Source: an uncultured Hyphomicrobiales bacterium (lineage in GTDB: Bacteria; Pseudomonadota; Alphaproteobacteria; Rhizobiales; Beijerinckiaceae). From it: DNA of 44,639 nt. A program made the position numbers and the translations under genes. Shown piece by piece: positions 33,819 to 42,040 of this stretch. Below the pieces are notes generated by a model. It worked only from the letters and a program-made list of their open reading frames with translations. It did not search any database and was not told the DNA's origin. The stretch spans positions 1 through 44,639 of the forward strand of contig CAIZEI010000077.1 of NCBI GenBank assembly GCA_903931945.1, read 5' to 3'. Numbering within the stretch: the stretch's first letter is position 1; every line of letters starts with the position of its first letter.

Positions 33819-36161
33819 ATGTTCAATCCGGCGGGGATCAGGGAAGCGATTGCGGGCGCGCCTGGCGCATCCCGTCCGGCTGGAACGGGCGTTTTCGCGG
33901 GCGCCCGCGCCCGGTTGGCCGCCGCCTTCCAGACGGAAGTGGATGAACGACGGCTGTTCTTGTGGATTCCGGTGTTTGCGGGCGCGGGCGTCGTCTTTTA
34001 TTTTGGCGCGGATCGCGAACCCCAGCTTGTTTTTGCCACCGGTCTGTTCGCGCTGCTCTGCACAGCGGCTTTTGTCTCAAGGACAAAACCTGCAGCTTTC
34101 CGGACGATCGTCGCGCTTACGGCGCTTGCCGGCGGCTTTGCCAGCGGCGCATTGCGGACGCAGCGGGTCGCCGCGCCTGCGATTGATCGCATTCGCATCG
34201 TCAAAATGACCGGTTTTATCGAGGAAATCGATTATCGACGCGAGGGCGCGCGGTTCATCCTCCGCGTCGGGACAGCCGAAGGTCTTGACGCCGCCCACAC
34301 GCCTTATCGCGTAAGGCTCTCGACAAAGCGGACTCCTGGCGCCGTTGCAGGCGATTTTGTGCGTCTTCAGGCGCGGTTGTTGCCGCCCGCCCGCGCGGCC
34401 TTGCCAGGGGGCTATGATTTTGCGCGCGATGCGTTTTTTGCGCGCATTAGCGCGGTCGGCAACGCGCTTGGCAAGATCGAGATTGCGCTCGCGCCGGCGC
34501 CAGCAGGCTTGGGCCTGCAATTTTACGCAGGCATCGATCGCGCCCGCAATGCGCTGGCGCTGCGGGTTGAACGCGTGATTGGCGGGCCGGCGGGCGCTGT
34601 CGGCGCCGCAATGGTGACGGGCAAGCGGGACTTTCTCGACGATCCCACGCGCGATCTCATTCGCGAGGCTGGCATTTTCCACATCATCACCATCGCCGGC
34701 GTGCAAATGACGCTGGTGGCCGGGATTTTCTATTGGGGTCTGCGGCGACTGCTCGCATTGTCACGGACGCTGGCCCTGAATTACCCGATCAAAAAATGGG
34801 CGGCGGCGCTGGCGATGGTCGGGGCTGCGGCTTACGATATTGCCACCGGCTCTCGCGTGGGCGCCGAGCGCGCCCTATTCATGACGCTGATCATGCTGGG
34901 CGCCGCGTTGTTCGGCCGGCAGGCCATCAGTATGCGAAATCTGGCTTTCGCGGCGCTGTTTGTTGAAATCTACGAACCCGAGGCCATACTGGGCGCGAGT
35001 TTCCAGCTTTCGTTTGCGGCTGTGGCTGGCCTGATTGCGGCGTTTGAAGCGCGCCTGGCCGCGCGAACGGAGCTGGCCGCTCGCGATGAATTTCCGCTCC
35101 GCGAAATGCGCGTCGACCGGCGCGACGCCCTGTTGCGATGGCTCGACCGCATGCGTCATGGACCCGCCTCGACGCTCTTTGCCACGGCTTGCGCGACGGC
35201 GGCGACGGCGTCTTTCATGGCCTATAACTTCCATGAGCTGAGTCCCTATGTGCTGATCGGCAATCCCCTGACGCTTGCCATCATCGAGCTCTTTGCGGTT
35301 CCCTGCGCGCTGCTCGGGTCCGCGCTCGCATTGCTGGGTCTGGATGCGCTGATCTGGCACTGGCTCGGGCTCGGGATCAATTTTGTCCTGTGGGCGGCCT
35401 CGCTGATCGCGGCTTTGCCGGCGGCCACCGTCCATCTGCACGAATTTGCGCCGGGGGCGATTGTGTTTCTGTCGCTCGGCCTGTTGAGCGGCGTCTTATG
35501 GCGAAGCTGGCCGCTTCGCGCGACGGCGGCGCCTCTGCTCGCTGCGGGCTTGCTGGGCGCCGCCAGCGGGCCAGCCTACGATCTGGCGATTGCGGCGACA
35601 GGCGACGCGGTCGCCGTGCGGGCCGAAGATGGCGCGCTCGCGGTGATGGGGCGCAAACCCAGCCCCTTTGTTGTCGAGCAATGGCTGCGCGGGGACGGCG
35701 ACGGCCGCAAGGCCGATGACGCTATTGCAGCCGTTTCGGGCGTGCGCGCGAGCCCGGCCGGCGATCATTTCGTGCCGCTCGATGCAAGCGCCCCGCGGCC
35801 GCGTTGCGACGCCATCGGATGCGTGGCGTTTCTGGCCGATGGCCGCAAAGTCGCGCTTGTGCTCGACGCCGCCGCCTTTGCCGAGGACTGCTCGCGCGCC
35901 GAAATCGTCATTTCGCCCTTGACAGCGCCCGCAGGCTGCAACGCCGAGCGCGTCTACGATCGCGCAGCGCTGGAAGCGCGGGGCGCGATGCAGGTGCATT
36001 TCGATCTTGACCGGATTGACGAGCGTACGGCGCGTTCTGCGGACGAGGATCGCCCCTGGTCGCCGGCGCCGCGTGCGCAACCAGCGATCAAGCCGCGTAT
36101 GGGGCAGGGCGATGAGCTTGCCGACGAGCCGGAGGCGGGAGAGGCCGCGCCATTCCGCTGA
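33819..36161 (+). CDS. ComEC/Rec2-family competence membrane protein
   Basis: 780 residues from ATG 33819 (weak ribosome site; the frame is open to 33651 over the trpG start). An N-terminal DUF4131-like part has membrane helices (LFLWIPVFAGAGVVFYFG, LVFATGLFALLCTAAFV) followed by an OB-like periplasmic segment (about 130-215). The competence domain starts near 275: TRDLIREAGIFHIITIAGVQ, then GSRVGAERALFMTLIMLGAALFG and a run of helices to about 620. ComEC forms the inner-membrane channel for incoming single-stranded DNA. The usual motif with His (SGLH-like) reads AGVQM here. The C-terminal part (about 620-780) is Ala-rich, and I see no HxHxDH signature of the usual beta-lactamase-like domain. 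Confidence 0.88.
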   Translation: MFNPAGIREAIAGAPGASRPAGTGVFAGARARLAAAFQTEVDERRLFLWIPVFAGAGVVFYFGADREPQLVFATGLFALLCTAAFVSRTKPAAFRTIVALTALAGGFASGALRTQRVAAPAIDRIRIVKMTGFIEEIDYRREGARFILRVGTAEGLDAAHTPYRVRLSTKRTPGAVAGDFVRLQARLLPPARAALPGGYDFARDAFFARISAVGNALGKIEIALAPAPAGLGLQFYAGIDRARNALALRVERVIGGPAGAVGAAMVTGKRDFLDDPTRDLIREAGIFHIITIAGVQMTLVAGIFYWGLRRLLALSRTLALNYPIKKWAAALAMVGAAAYDIATGSRVGAERALFMTLIMLGAALFGRQAISMRNLAFAALFVEIYEPEAILGASFQLSFAAVAGLIAAFEARLAARTELAARDEFPLREMRVDRRDALLRWLDRMRHGPASTLFATACATAATASFMAYNFHELSPYVLIGNPLTLAIIELFAVPCALLGSALALLGLDALIWHWLGLGINFVLWAASLIAALPAATVHLHEFAPGAIVFLSLGLLSGVLWRSWPLRATAAPLLAAGLLGAASGPAYDLAIAATGDAVAVRAEDGALAVMGRKPSPFVVEQWLRGDGDGRKADDAIAAVSGVRASPAGDHFVPLDASAPRPRCDAIGCVAFLADGRKVALVLDAAAFAEDCSRAEIVISPLTAPAGCNAERVYDRAALEARGAMQVHFDLDRIDERTARSADEDRPWSPAPRAQPAIKPRMGQGDELADEPEAGEAAPFR

Positions 36162-36249
36162 GGAGGGAAAGCAAAAGCATCCCTTCCCATATTGGCGGTT
36201 TTTCCGGTTGCAAGATCGTCCAAAAGTCAGGCAGGGCTATAAGGCGCCC

Positions 36250-36546
36250 ATGGACAAGCAGGCGATCCTCGACCGGCTCAGGCAGAACGAAAGCGCCCTA
36301 CGAGAGCGCCGGGTGATTCATGCCGCCTTGTTCGGTTCCATCGCCCGTGGCGAGCAAAATGCGGAGAGCGACATCGACATTCTCGTCGATCTCGATCCGG
36401 CCATGGTCGTGTCAATTTTCGACTATGCGGGCGTGAAACGCTACGTTAGCAGCTTGTTTCCCGGATCGGTTGACGTGCTCGACCGGGAGGCTTTGAAGCC
36501 GCGCATCGCTCCAACAGCGACTGCCGATGCCATCGATGCTTTCTAA
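36250..36546 (+). CDS. MNT-type nucleotidyltransferase, partner gene not found
   Basis: 98 residues from ATG 36250; the frame is open further back into comEC. The minimal nucleotidyltransferase signature is complete: LFGSIARGEQNAESDIDILVD, with Gly29-Ser30 and the metal-binding Asp41 and Asp43. MNT proteins usually pair with a HEPN toxin encoded directly downstream and silence it by adding AMP (MntA-HepT, a type VII toxin-antitoxin system). Here the C-terminus (APTATADAIDAF) is the expected one, but no HEPN gene follows. The only overlapping frame (ATG 36529) stops after 23 codons, and low-G+C genes on the other strand begin within 60 bp. So it is an orphan antitoxin or a remnant. Confidence 0.85.
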   Translation: MDKQAILDRLRQNESALRERRVIHAALFGSIARGEQNAESDIDILVDLDPAMVVSIFDYAGVKRYVSSLFPGSVDVLDREALKPRIAPTATADAIDAF

Positions 36547-36604
36547 ATCTGGACGCAGCAGCAACGTCAGCATGGAGTCGATGTCGAGGGCGACGTAGGG
36601 AATT

Positions 36605-37312
36605 TTAGTCAAAGAGAGGCATGTCGGGAGCTTTGGGGCGTGCCGCTCGCCTTTTTGGTAACATAAGACCATTCTCACGCACAAACTCAAGCGCCTCCGT
36701 GATGAGTGTCAATCGGTCTGCGAGACGCTTCTCCGACCATAGTTCCAAAGATTCGAGAGAGTATTGGCGTACTTCGCGCACTTTTGTTACGGGGTCCGCA
36801 CTGACATCGACATATTCGATATCGGTCTTCTGCCCATAAAATTCGGTATCGAGAAGAAACCGTTTGTGGATGGTTGCTACCATGCAGAGTTGATCATACG
36901 TGAGATAAAACTCCTTACGCGGCTGCAAAAAATATAATTTTAAAACCCGGTTCTCGACGAAGAAAAATGGGATTCGATATCCGGATAACAAATCGCGCCC
37001 GAATGCGAATTGTCGTCGAGGTAAATCAAATACCTGCGTGCGTCGACCAAACGAAAGTGGGGCTGCTAAGCGCACAACATCTGAATTCGATTTCAATCCT
37101 TGCTTCGTCTTTTCTTGTACACAACCAGCTAAAAGCTGTTCGAGGTTGTGAAGGCCTTTGTATGCCGCCTTCACTGAACGAGTGCCGGCTAGATAATTGA
37201 AGTGAGCGCCGTCAGTCGAATAGTATGCGATGAAAAATGATATTAATTCATCACGCGTTCCGCCGCGCGCTCTCGCAAGGTCCGGAACTGGAGGGATAGG
37301 CAAATTTGTCAT
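36605..37312 (-). CDS. Unassigned partner of the Panacea gene, candidate toxin
   Basis: 235 residues from ATG 37312, whose ATGA overlaps the stop of the upstream Panacea gene. I do not recognise the family. Seen: a Pro-rich start (TNLPIPPVPDLARARG), an N-terminal segment DELISFFIAYYSTDGAHFNYL, a basic middle, then FYLTYDQLCMVATIHKRFLL, TDIEYVDVSADPVTKVREVR and LESLELWSEKRLADRLTLIT. It ends in a basic linker and the acidic tag DMPLFD. There is no signal peptide and no membrane helix; it should be cytoplasmic. The DNA is clearly lower in G+C than the surroundings. Panacea genes are typically paired with a toxin of variable family, so this is the candidate toxin by position (inference). It could instead be an accessory or effector-binding protein. 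Confidence 0.75.
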   Translation of the reverse strand: MTNLPIPPVPDLARARGGTRDELISFFIAYYSTDGAHFNYLAGTRSVKAAYKGLHNLEQLLAGCVQEKTKQGLKSNSDVVRLAAPLSFGRRTQVFDLPRRQFAFGRDLLSGYRIPFFFVENRVLKLYFLQPRKEFYLTYDQLCMVATIHKRFLLDTEFYGQKTDIEYVDVSADPVTKVREVRQYSLESLELWSEKRLADRLTLITEALEFVRENGLMLPKRRAARPKAPDMPLFD

Positions 37313-37827
37313 GCTGATCCTGCACCTTTCTTTTGTTCGCGCCCAACACTTCCCTCCCGGAACCATTTCATTATTATATCATTAGGAATGATCATCCCTG
37401 GTACTGCTCGCTTTTCAGCCTCACTCCAAACTAACTCCCATGGAGACCCCTTTTCGTGAGTCAAGTCCGATAGTCTGAACGGATGAAACTCGGAATAATA
37501 ATCGAAGATATTTTCTAGGAACCGGCAAAGTTCATTATCAAAATTATGTGGAGTGTCGCGAAACTCGCACGCTACAGAGTCGAAAGATTGAAGACGCTTT
37601 TCGATGGGCTTTGAACCCATTGCTTTGATTTGTTCATAAACGACCCGATTTACAGGGCCATATTGCCATGCCTCAAACGGTTGAGCTACCAGCGGCTTTT
37701 CATGTTTTGCTAAATGCCACGCGTGAGCGAAATACAGAACTTTCAACAATGTCATAGCTGTGATCGGACGCCGTTCCTTAGAGGCGCGATCTAGGAAAAA
37801 ATTGGCTACGGCACGTGCATCATACAT
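37309..37827 (-). CDS. Panacea (SocA/DUF4065) domain protein, candidate antitoxin
   Basis: 172 residues. The Panacea fold is recognisable by YDARAVANFFLDRASKERRP, MTLLKVLYFAHAWHLAKHEK, and the FEAWQYGPVNRVVYEQIKAM block, the hallmark of GepA/SocA-like proteins. Panacea-domain proteins neutralise a wide range of unrelated toxins; SocA of Caulobacter delivers toxin SocB to ClpXP. The gene precedes its partner with a 4-bp overlap, the usual antitoxin-toxin arrangement. G+C is low: about 37% over 37501-37560 and 45% over 37321-37380 by hand count, against about 60% in neighbouring core genes. That suggests recent transfer. The C-terminus (GREQKKGAG) is basic. Confidence 0.88.
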   Translation of the reverse strand: MYDARAVANFFLDRASKERRPITAMTLLKVLYFAHAWHLAKHEKPLVAQPFEAWQYGPVNRVVYEQIKAMGSKPIEKRLQSFDSVACEFRDTPHNFDNELCRFLENIFDYYSEFHPFRLSDLTHEKGSPWELVWSEAEKRAVPGMIIPNDIIMKWFREGSVGREQKKGAGSA

Positions 37828-38321
37828 CGCCTACATATACCCCATTCAAGGACAAATCACGAACGAATTCAATCTTTGCCAGAGATATAAACAGAAAAAT
37901 ACGTGGGGCGGCCTCGGCGGCTAACATTCAAAGACGCCAGCCATGATTGATGGCGTCCCGCATAACTTCGCGTGGGCATGCGTTCGAGAAACGAACACGC
38001 TGGCGATTTCGACCTTCGGCGCCGGTCCCTCGCGAGGAATTCCCGTGCGAATTTTCGAGGATCGATTTCCCAGTTTGCGAATTACGCGAAAAAGCAGCAG
38101 ATTGGCAGTCATGCGGCGCACGCGCACACAACGCTTCCATTGTGCCTGCGACGTTGTCGGATGACATTTGTCCCGGATTCGTGACCAATTTCGGCGCCGA
38201 AGGGTTCTGCTCCCTCCCAACTCCCGCATGGCTTAAATTGTCGGCGCGCGTTATATTCGAACCCATATTCCTTGGCGCCCGCCACGCGGGACGCCAACAC
38301 GTTTCACACACAGGCGGATGA
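37828..38321. other. Gene-poor stretch before era
   Basis: About 490 bp. Several open frames of 60-127 codons overlap on both strands but none has homology-like composition, a ribosome site and a sensible start together, so I call no gene. A TATATT hexamer at 38252-38257 could be a -10 box for era, but no good -35 is seen. Confidence 0.4.
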
Positions 38322-39233
38322 ATGAACGATCAACCAAAGCAGGCGCATTGCGGATTTGTCGCGCTTGTCGGCGCGCCCAACGCCGGCAAATCGACGCTGA
38401 TCAATGCTTTGGTTGGCGCCAAAGTGTCGATTGTGTCGCGAAAATCGCAGACCACGCGCACATTGGTGCGCGGCATCGCGCTGGTGCAGGAAACCCAGAT
38501 CATTTTTGTCGATACGCCCGGCATTTTTGCGCCGAGACGCAGGCTGGATCGCGCTATGGTGACCAGCGCCTGGGGCGGGGCGGGCGATGCTGACATGATT
38601 GGCCTGCTGATCGATGCACGCCGGGGCGTTAGCGACGAGGTCGAGGCGATTATCGAAAAACTGAAGGCGCTAAAACAGAAGCGCGCGCTGATCATCAACA
38701 AGATCGATCTGGTCGAAAAGGAAAAGCTGCTGGAACTGGCCGAAGCGCTGAACAAGCTCGGCGTGTTTGAGCAGACGTTCATGGTGTCCGCCCTGCGCAG
38801 TCACGGGCTCGATCGCCTGCTGTCGTCGCTGGCGGGCAATATGCCGCCGGGGCCGTGGCTTTATCCCGAAGATCAGGTGATGGACGCGCCACTGCGCTCG
38901 CTCGCCGCCGAGATCACGCGCGAGAAAATTCTCGAACGCCTGCATGATGAATTGCCCTATGATATCACGGTTGAAACCGACCAGTGGAAGGTGCTGCCCG
39001 ATGGCTCCGCGCGTATCGAACAGACAATCTTTGTGGCCCGTGAAAGCCAGAAGAAAATTGTCATTGGCGAGGCCGGGCGTATGCTGAAATCCATCGGCGC
39101 GTCCTCGCGCAAGGATATTGCGGAGGCTGCCGAAACCAAGGCGCATCTGTTCCTGTTTGTGAAAGTGCGCGAGAACTGGGCGGACGATCCCGAGCGCTAC
39201 CGCGCGATGGGTCTCGAGTTTCCGCGCGAATAG
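38322..39233 (+). CDS. era: GTPase Era
   Basis: 303 residues, normal length. Era is an essential GTPase that binds the 3' end of 16S rRNA and helps 30S maturation. G motifs: G1 GAPNAGKST, G2 region around TTRTLVRG, G3 DTPG, G4 NKID. The C-terminal KH domain has TIFVARESQKKIVIGEAGRM followed by LKSIGASSRKDI. The ATG at 38322 is preceded by AGGCGG. In most Alphaproteobacteria era follows rnc and precedes recO. Neither is here, and the toxin-antitoxin-like pair lies on its upstream side, so the locus seems rearranged. Confidence 0.97.
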   Translation: MNDQPKQAHCGFVALVGAPNAGKSTLINALVGAKVSIVSRKSQTTRTLVRGIALVQETQIIFVDTPGIFAPRRRLDRAMVTSAWGGAGDADMIGLLIDARRGVSDEVEAIIEKLKALKQKRALIINKIDLVEKEKLLELAEALNKLGVFEQTFMVSALRSHGLDRLLSSLAGNMPPGPWLYPEDQVMDAPLRSLAAEITREKILERLHDELPYDITVETDQWKVLPDGSARIEQTIFVARESQKKIVIGEAGRMLKSIGASSRKDIAEAAETKAHLFLFVKVRENWADDPERYRAMGLEFPRE

Positions 39234-39256
39234 TTTCAAATGTAGAGGAGGAAGGC

Positions 39257-39496
39257 ATGGCGTCAGCGCCGCTGAGCACGCACAAACGCATCACGGTCTA
39301 TCGCTATCTGACGGGCGTGGATGATTCCAGTTTCTGCCACCGCGTTTCCGAGGCCCTCAGCAAGGGCTGGCTGCTCTACGGTTCGCCGACGCTGACATTC
39401 GACAGCGTGAAGGGCCGCGTGATCTGCGGGCAGGCGATCACCAAGGATGTCGACGATATCGAGTACAGCGCGGAGTTGAAGCTGGGGGAGCTCTGA
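39257..39496 (+). CDS. DUF1737 domain-containing protein
   Basis: 79 residues, ATG 39257 with a very strong AGGAGGAAGG site. It fits the DUF1737 pattern: TVYRYLTGVDDSSFCHRVSEALSKGWLLYGSPTLTF, where the phrases RYLTG, FCHRV, ALSKGW and GSPTLTFD are diagnostic, then VICGQAITKDV. Small cytoplasmic protein; the function of the family is not known. It starts 23 bp after era and is probably co-transcribed. Confidence 0.9.
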   Translation: MASAPLSTHKRITVYRYLTGVDDSSFCHRVSEALSKGWLLYGSPTLTFDSVKGRVICGQAITKDVDDIEYSAELKLGEL

Positions 39497-39512
39497 GGCT
39501 CCAGAACATTGC

Positions 39513-40082
39513 CTATTCGGGGAAACGCTGCAATTCGTCCTCTCCGACAGGCGGGGGCACGCGCGCGACATTCATCGTCATCGCCAGCAGCGAGTAATAG
39601 CCGCAGATGCCCGCGAGGTCGACGCAGCCCTGTTCGCCAAACAATTTCAGCGCGCGGGCATAGGTTGTGTCGGACACGCGCCGCGTGCGCAGGAGTTCAT
39701 TCACAAAATCCCACACCAGCGCTTCATCTTCGGCCAGACGATCGGGTCTGCGCCCCTCTGCGATGGCGTCAATGGTTGCTTCCGATACGCCCGCTTTCAG
39801 CGCGTTGGGGCGATGCGCCCCCCACTCATAGTCTTGCGTCCATTCCCGCGCGATCATCAGAATGGCGAGCTCGCTCAAACGCCCCGACAGCGAACAGCGG
39901 TAGCGCAAATATTCGCCCATGCGTTGCGCATGGGTCAGCAATTCAGGACTGCGGATCAAGACATGCCACGGGCCGGAAAACCCGACGTTGCGGGTGGCCC
40001 TGAAATCGGCGAGCGCGTCCGTCTGGGCCTGCGTATAGGCCTCTTCGGGGATGGGCGGCAGACGCGGGGGTGCGGCAGTCAT
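39513..40082 (-). CDS. Carboxymuconolactone decarboxylase family protein
   Basis: 189 residues, all-helical CMD/AhpD-like fold. Core motif: LSELAILMIAREWTQDYEWGAH, then ALKAGVSEATIDAIAEG, with Glu and His as in carboxymuconolactone decarboxylase. The CxxC of AhpD peroxidases is absent, so a thiol peroxidase role is unlikely. The true substrate is unknown; many members are annotated by fold only. ATG 40082 follows GGAGGACGT. It lies 11 bp after the pseudouridine synthase gene on the same strand, as third gene of the crcB-rlu unit. Confidence 0.9.
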   Translation of the reverse strand: MTAAPPRLPPIPEEAYTQAQTDALADFRATRNVGFSGPWHVLIRSPELLTHAQRMGEYLRYRCSLSGRLSELAILMIAREWTQDYEWGAHRPNALKAGVSEATIDAIAEGRRPDRLAEDEALVWDFVNELLRTRRVSDTTYARALKLFGEQGCVDLAGICGYYSLLAMTMNVARVPPPVGEDELQRFPE

Positions 40083-40093
40083 ACGTCCTCCAG

Positions 40094-41182
40094 CTATTCA
40101 GGCGCGTCCTCGATGGGGTCGTATTGTTTGGCGTCCCATCCGAGGAGTTCAAAGGTCTTTTTCATATGTGGCGGCAGCGGCGCCGTCACATCCACCATGC
40201 CGCCTTTGGGATGCGGCAACACGAGGCGGCGCGCGACCAGATGCAATTTGCGTTCGATATCGGAGGGGATCGCGCGTAGCGGGTCAGTGCGGCGCGGGTC
40301 CTTTTCGGCGCGCTCGCCCATATATTTGGGGTCGCCGATAATGGGATGCCCGATGGCCTCGGCATGGGCGCGCAATTGATGCGTGCGCCCGGTGACCGGT
40401 TTCATCGACAGCCAGGCGAGGCGCGGGGCGAGTTTGTCGACCACCGCATAAAACGTCACGGAATGCCGCGCATCGACTTCGCCGTGTTTGGCCACGCGCA
40501 TTTTTTCGGGGTCTTTGCGCTCGTTCGGTTTCCGCTCGCTTCTTTCATCGCCCATTCCCGTTCCCTTGGCGAGAAACAGCGAGATGCGCCCCTGAAGCGG
40601 ATGCGGCACGCCCTCGACAACGCTCCAGTAAATCTTGCGCGCCTGCCGCGACCGAAAAATTTCGCCAAGATCCGCCGCGATCTTCCGGGTTTTGGCGATC
40701 AGCAGAACGCCTGACGTATCGCGGTCGAGCCGGTGGACGAGGCGCGGGCGGTCGCCGTCCGGCCCCGCCATGGAGTCCAGCATTCCGTCGATATGCCGTT
40801 TTGTCCCCGAGCCCCCCTGCACGGCTAGGCCGTAGGGTTTGTTGAGCGCGAGCAACCATTTGTCTTCGAACAAAATCATGTCGCGCAGCGCTCGCGCGTC
40901 GTCCTGGGAGGGCGGCGCGCGCAGCACGGTCGGCGCGGCTATGGTCTTTTGTTGCAAAGGGGGCACGCGCACGGTCTGCGCGCTGGCAAGGCGGGTCGAG
41001 GCCTCCACACGCTTGCCATCGACGCGCACCTGACCGGTGCGGGTCAATTTGTTGAGATGCGACAGGCCGACATCGGGAAACCTGCGCTTGAACCAGCGGT
41101 CAAGCCGCATCCCGTCTTCGTCCTCGGTGACGGCGGCGCTCTGGACGCCCGCGCCCGCCGGCGCCTTGCCAATGTCGCTCAT
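40094..41182 (-). CDS. RluA-family 23S rRNA pseudouridine synthase (RluC/D-like)
   Basis: 362 residues from ATG 41182, coupled by a 4-bp overlap to crcB (the frame extends further back inside crcB but this start gives the family N-terminus). An S4 RNA-binding domain (about 20-80: RLDRWFKRRFPDVGLSHLNK, GQVRVDGKRVEAS) is followed by the catalytic domain with RLVHRLDRDTSGVLLIAKT, whose Asp is the nucleophile, and the TGRTHQLRAHAEAIGHPIIGD motif. It isomerises uridines in 23S rRNA. RluC is more likely than RluD from the context and the basic insert (SERKPNERKDPEKMR), but position specificity is not certain. Confidence 0.93.
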   Translation of the reverse strand: MSDIGKAPAGAGVQSAAVTEDEDGMRLDRWFKRRFPDVGLSHLNKLTRTGQVRVDGKRVEASTRLASAQTVRVPPLQQKTIAAPTVLRAPPSQDDARALRDMILFEDKWLLALNKPYGLAVQGGSGTKRHIDGMLDSMAGPDGDRPRLVHRLDRDTSGVLLIAKTRKIAADLGEIFRSRQARKIYWSVVEGVPHPLQGRISLFLAKGTGMGDERSERKPNERKDPEKMRVAKHGEVDARHSVTFYAVVDKLAPRLAWLSMKPVTGRTHQLRAHAEAIGHPIIGDPKYMGERAEKDPRRTDPLRAIPSDIERKLHLVARRLVLPHPKGGMVDVTAPLPPHMKKTFELLGWDAKQYDPIEDAPE

Positions 41183-41562
41183 GTAATCGCCCGCATCAGG
41201 GAAAGCCCGCCCACAAGCCCCCCGATGGCAAGGACCACCGATCCAATAACATATGCCGCCGCAGCCCCTGTTGATCCCCGCTCCCACAACAGCACCGCAT
41301 CGAGCGAAAAGGCGGAAAAGGTGGTGAACCCGCCCAGAATGCCGGTCATCGCGAAGAGCCGGGCGTTGACGCTCCAGGGTTCGCTGGCCTTGAAGGCGAA
41401 ATACCCCGCCATCACGCCCATGATTATCGAGCCCAGCACATTGATGATCAGCGTGCCCCAGGGAAATTCCAGCCCGCAATAGCGCGCGCAGGTCATGTTG
41501 ACGCCATGGCGCAACATGCCCCCTAAACCTGCTCCGAAAAAGACGATGAGAAATGCATTCAT
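41179..41562 (-). CDS. crcB: Fluoride-specific ion channel
   Basis: 127 residues, four membrane helices. CrcB/Fluc forms dual-topology dimers that export fluoride. Family marks: GAGLGGMLRHGVNMTCAR, WGTLIINVLGSIIMGVMAGY (the Asn lines the pore) and TGILGGFTTFSAFSLDAVLL. First gene of the unit with the pseudouridine synthase, with an ATGA overlap. I see no match to the crcB-type fluoride riboswitch in the roughly 80 bp upstream. Confidence 0.95.
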   Translation of the reverse strand: MNAFLIVFFGAGLGGMLRHGVNMTCARYCGLEFPWGTLIINVLGSIIMGVMAGYFAFKASEPWSVNARLFAMTGILGGFTTFSAFSLDAVLLWERGSTGAAAAYVIGSVVLAIGGLVGGLSLMRAIT

Positions 41563-42040
41563 AGGCGCGGTATAGCGGAGGCGAGGGCTGAGGTCACGCG
41601 GGAAGGAGGGCTCTCAGGGCAATCGAGTTAAGGACAATGCTCCTCTTCCTCATCCTGAGGTGCGCCTGAAAATCCCGTCTCGAAGAATGGAAAGCGACGA
41701 TTGGCAGGTTAATCTGGCCACGTGAGGTTTTCCTCGTCCTTCGAGACGGCTGCTTCGCCGCCTCCTCAGGATGAGGATATCCTTTACCCGATTGCCCGCA
41801 GGGTGGACGAAAGGAAAGAGAACCAATCGCCGACCTCTCATGTTCCGATGGCGTATCGCCTGCGGCGATTTACAAATGCGCTACGGCGCCGTGAATGCTG
41901 ATCGAGCTTTGGCGAACATGGCGGAGGACAAGAGCTTTCGAAAGGTTTCGTCGCTCGATGACGCTTAACGGATTGGCATTCGCACCAGCGCTTGGCTGGA
42001 AGCCTTTATCAGCCCTGGCTATTTTTAATTGCGCTCACGC
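41563..42040. other. Gene-poor stretch with nested palindrome
   Basis: About 480 bp upstream of crcB and downstream of the acyltransferase. Apart from the nested repeat at 41648-41777 I see no gene, RNA or clear promoter. Open frames here are short and unsupported. Confidence 0.45.
41648..41777. repeat. Nested inverted-repeat element (CCTCATCCTGAGG family)
   Basis: Perfect outer arms CCTCATCCTGAGG (41648-41660) and CCTCAGGATGAGG (41765-41777) enclose perfect inner arms CGTCTCGAAG (41676-41685) and CTTCGAGACG (41740-41749). The whole 130-bp unit can fold on itself. I recognise the CATCCTGAGG / TCTCGAAGGA words as a dispersed intergenic repeat of Hyphomicrobiales (from memory). No transposase inside. 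Confidence 0.65.

Noticed and set aside
37921-38321. Several open frames up to 127 codons upstream of era
   Set aside because: They overlap each other on both strands, lack ribosome sites and show no recognisable domain.
40094-41479. Apparent 461-codon protein joining crcB region and pseudouridine synthase
   Set aside because: The extra N-terminus is crcB read in another frame; the ATGA overlap at 41179-41182 shows the true start.
41563-41645. Possible fluoride riboswitch before crcB
   Set aside because: No match to the conserved crcB-motif segments could be seen in the leader.
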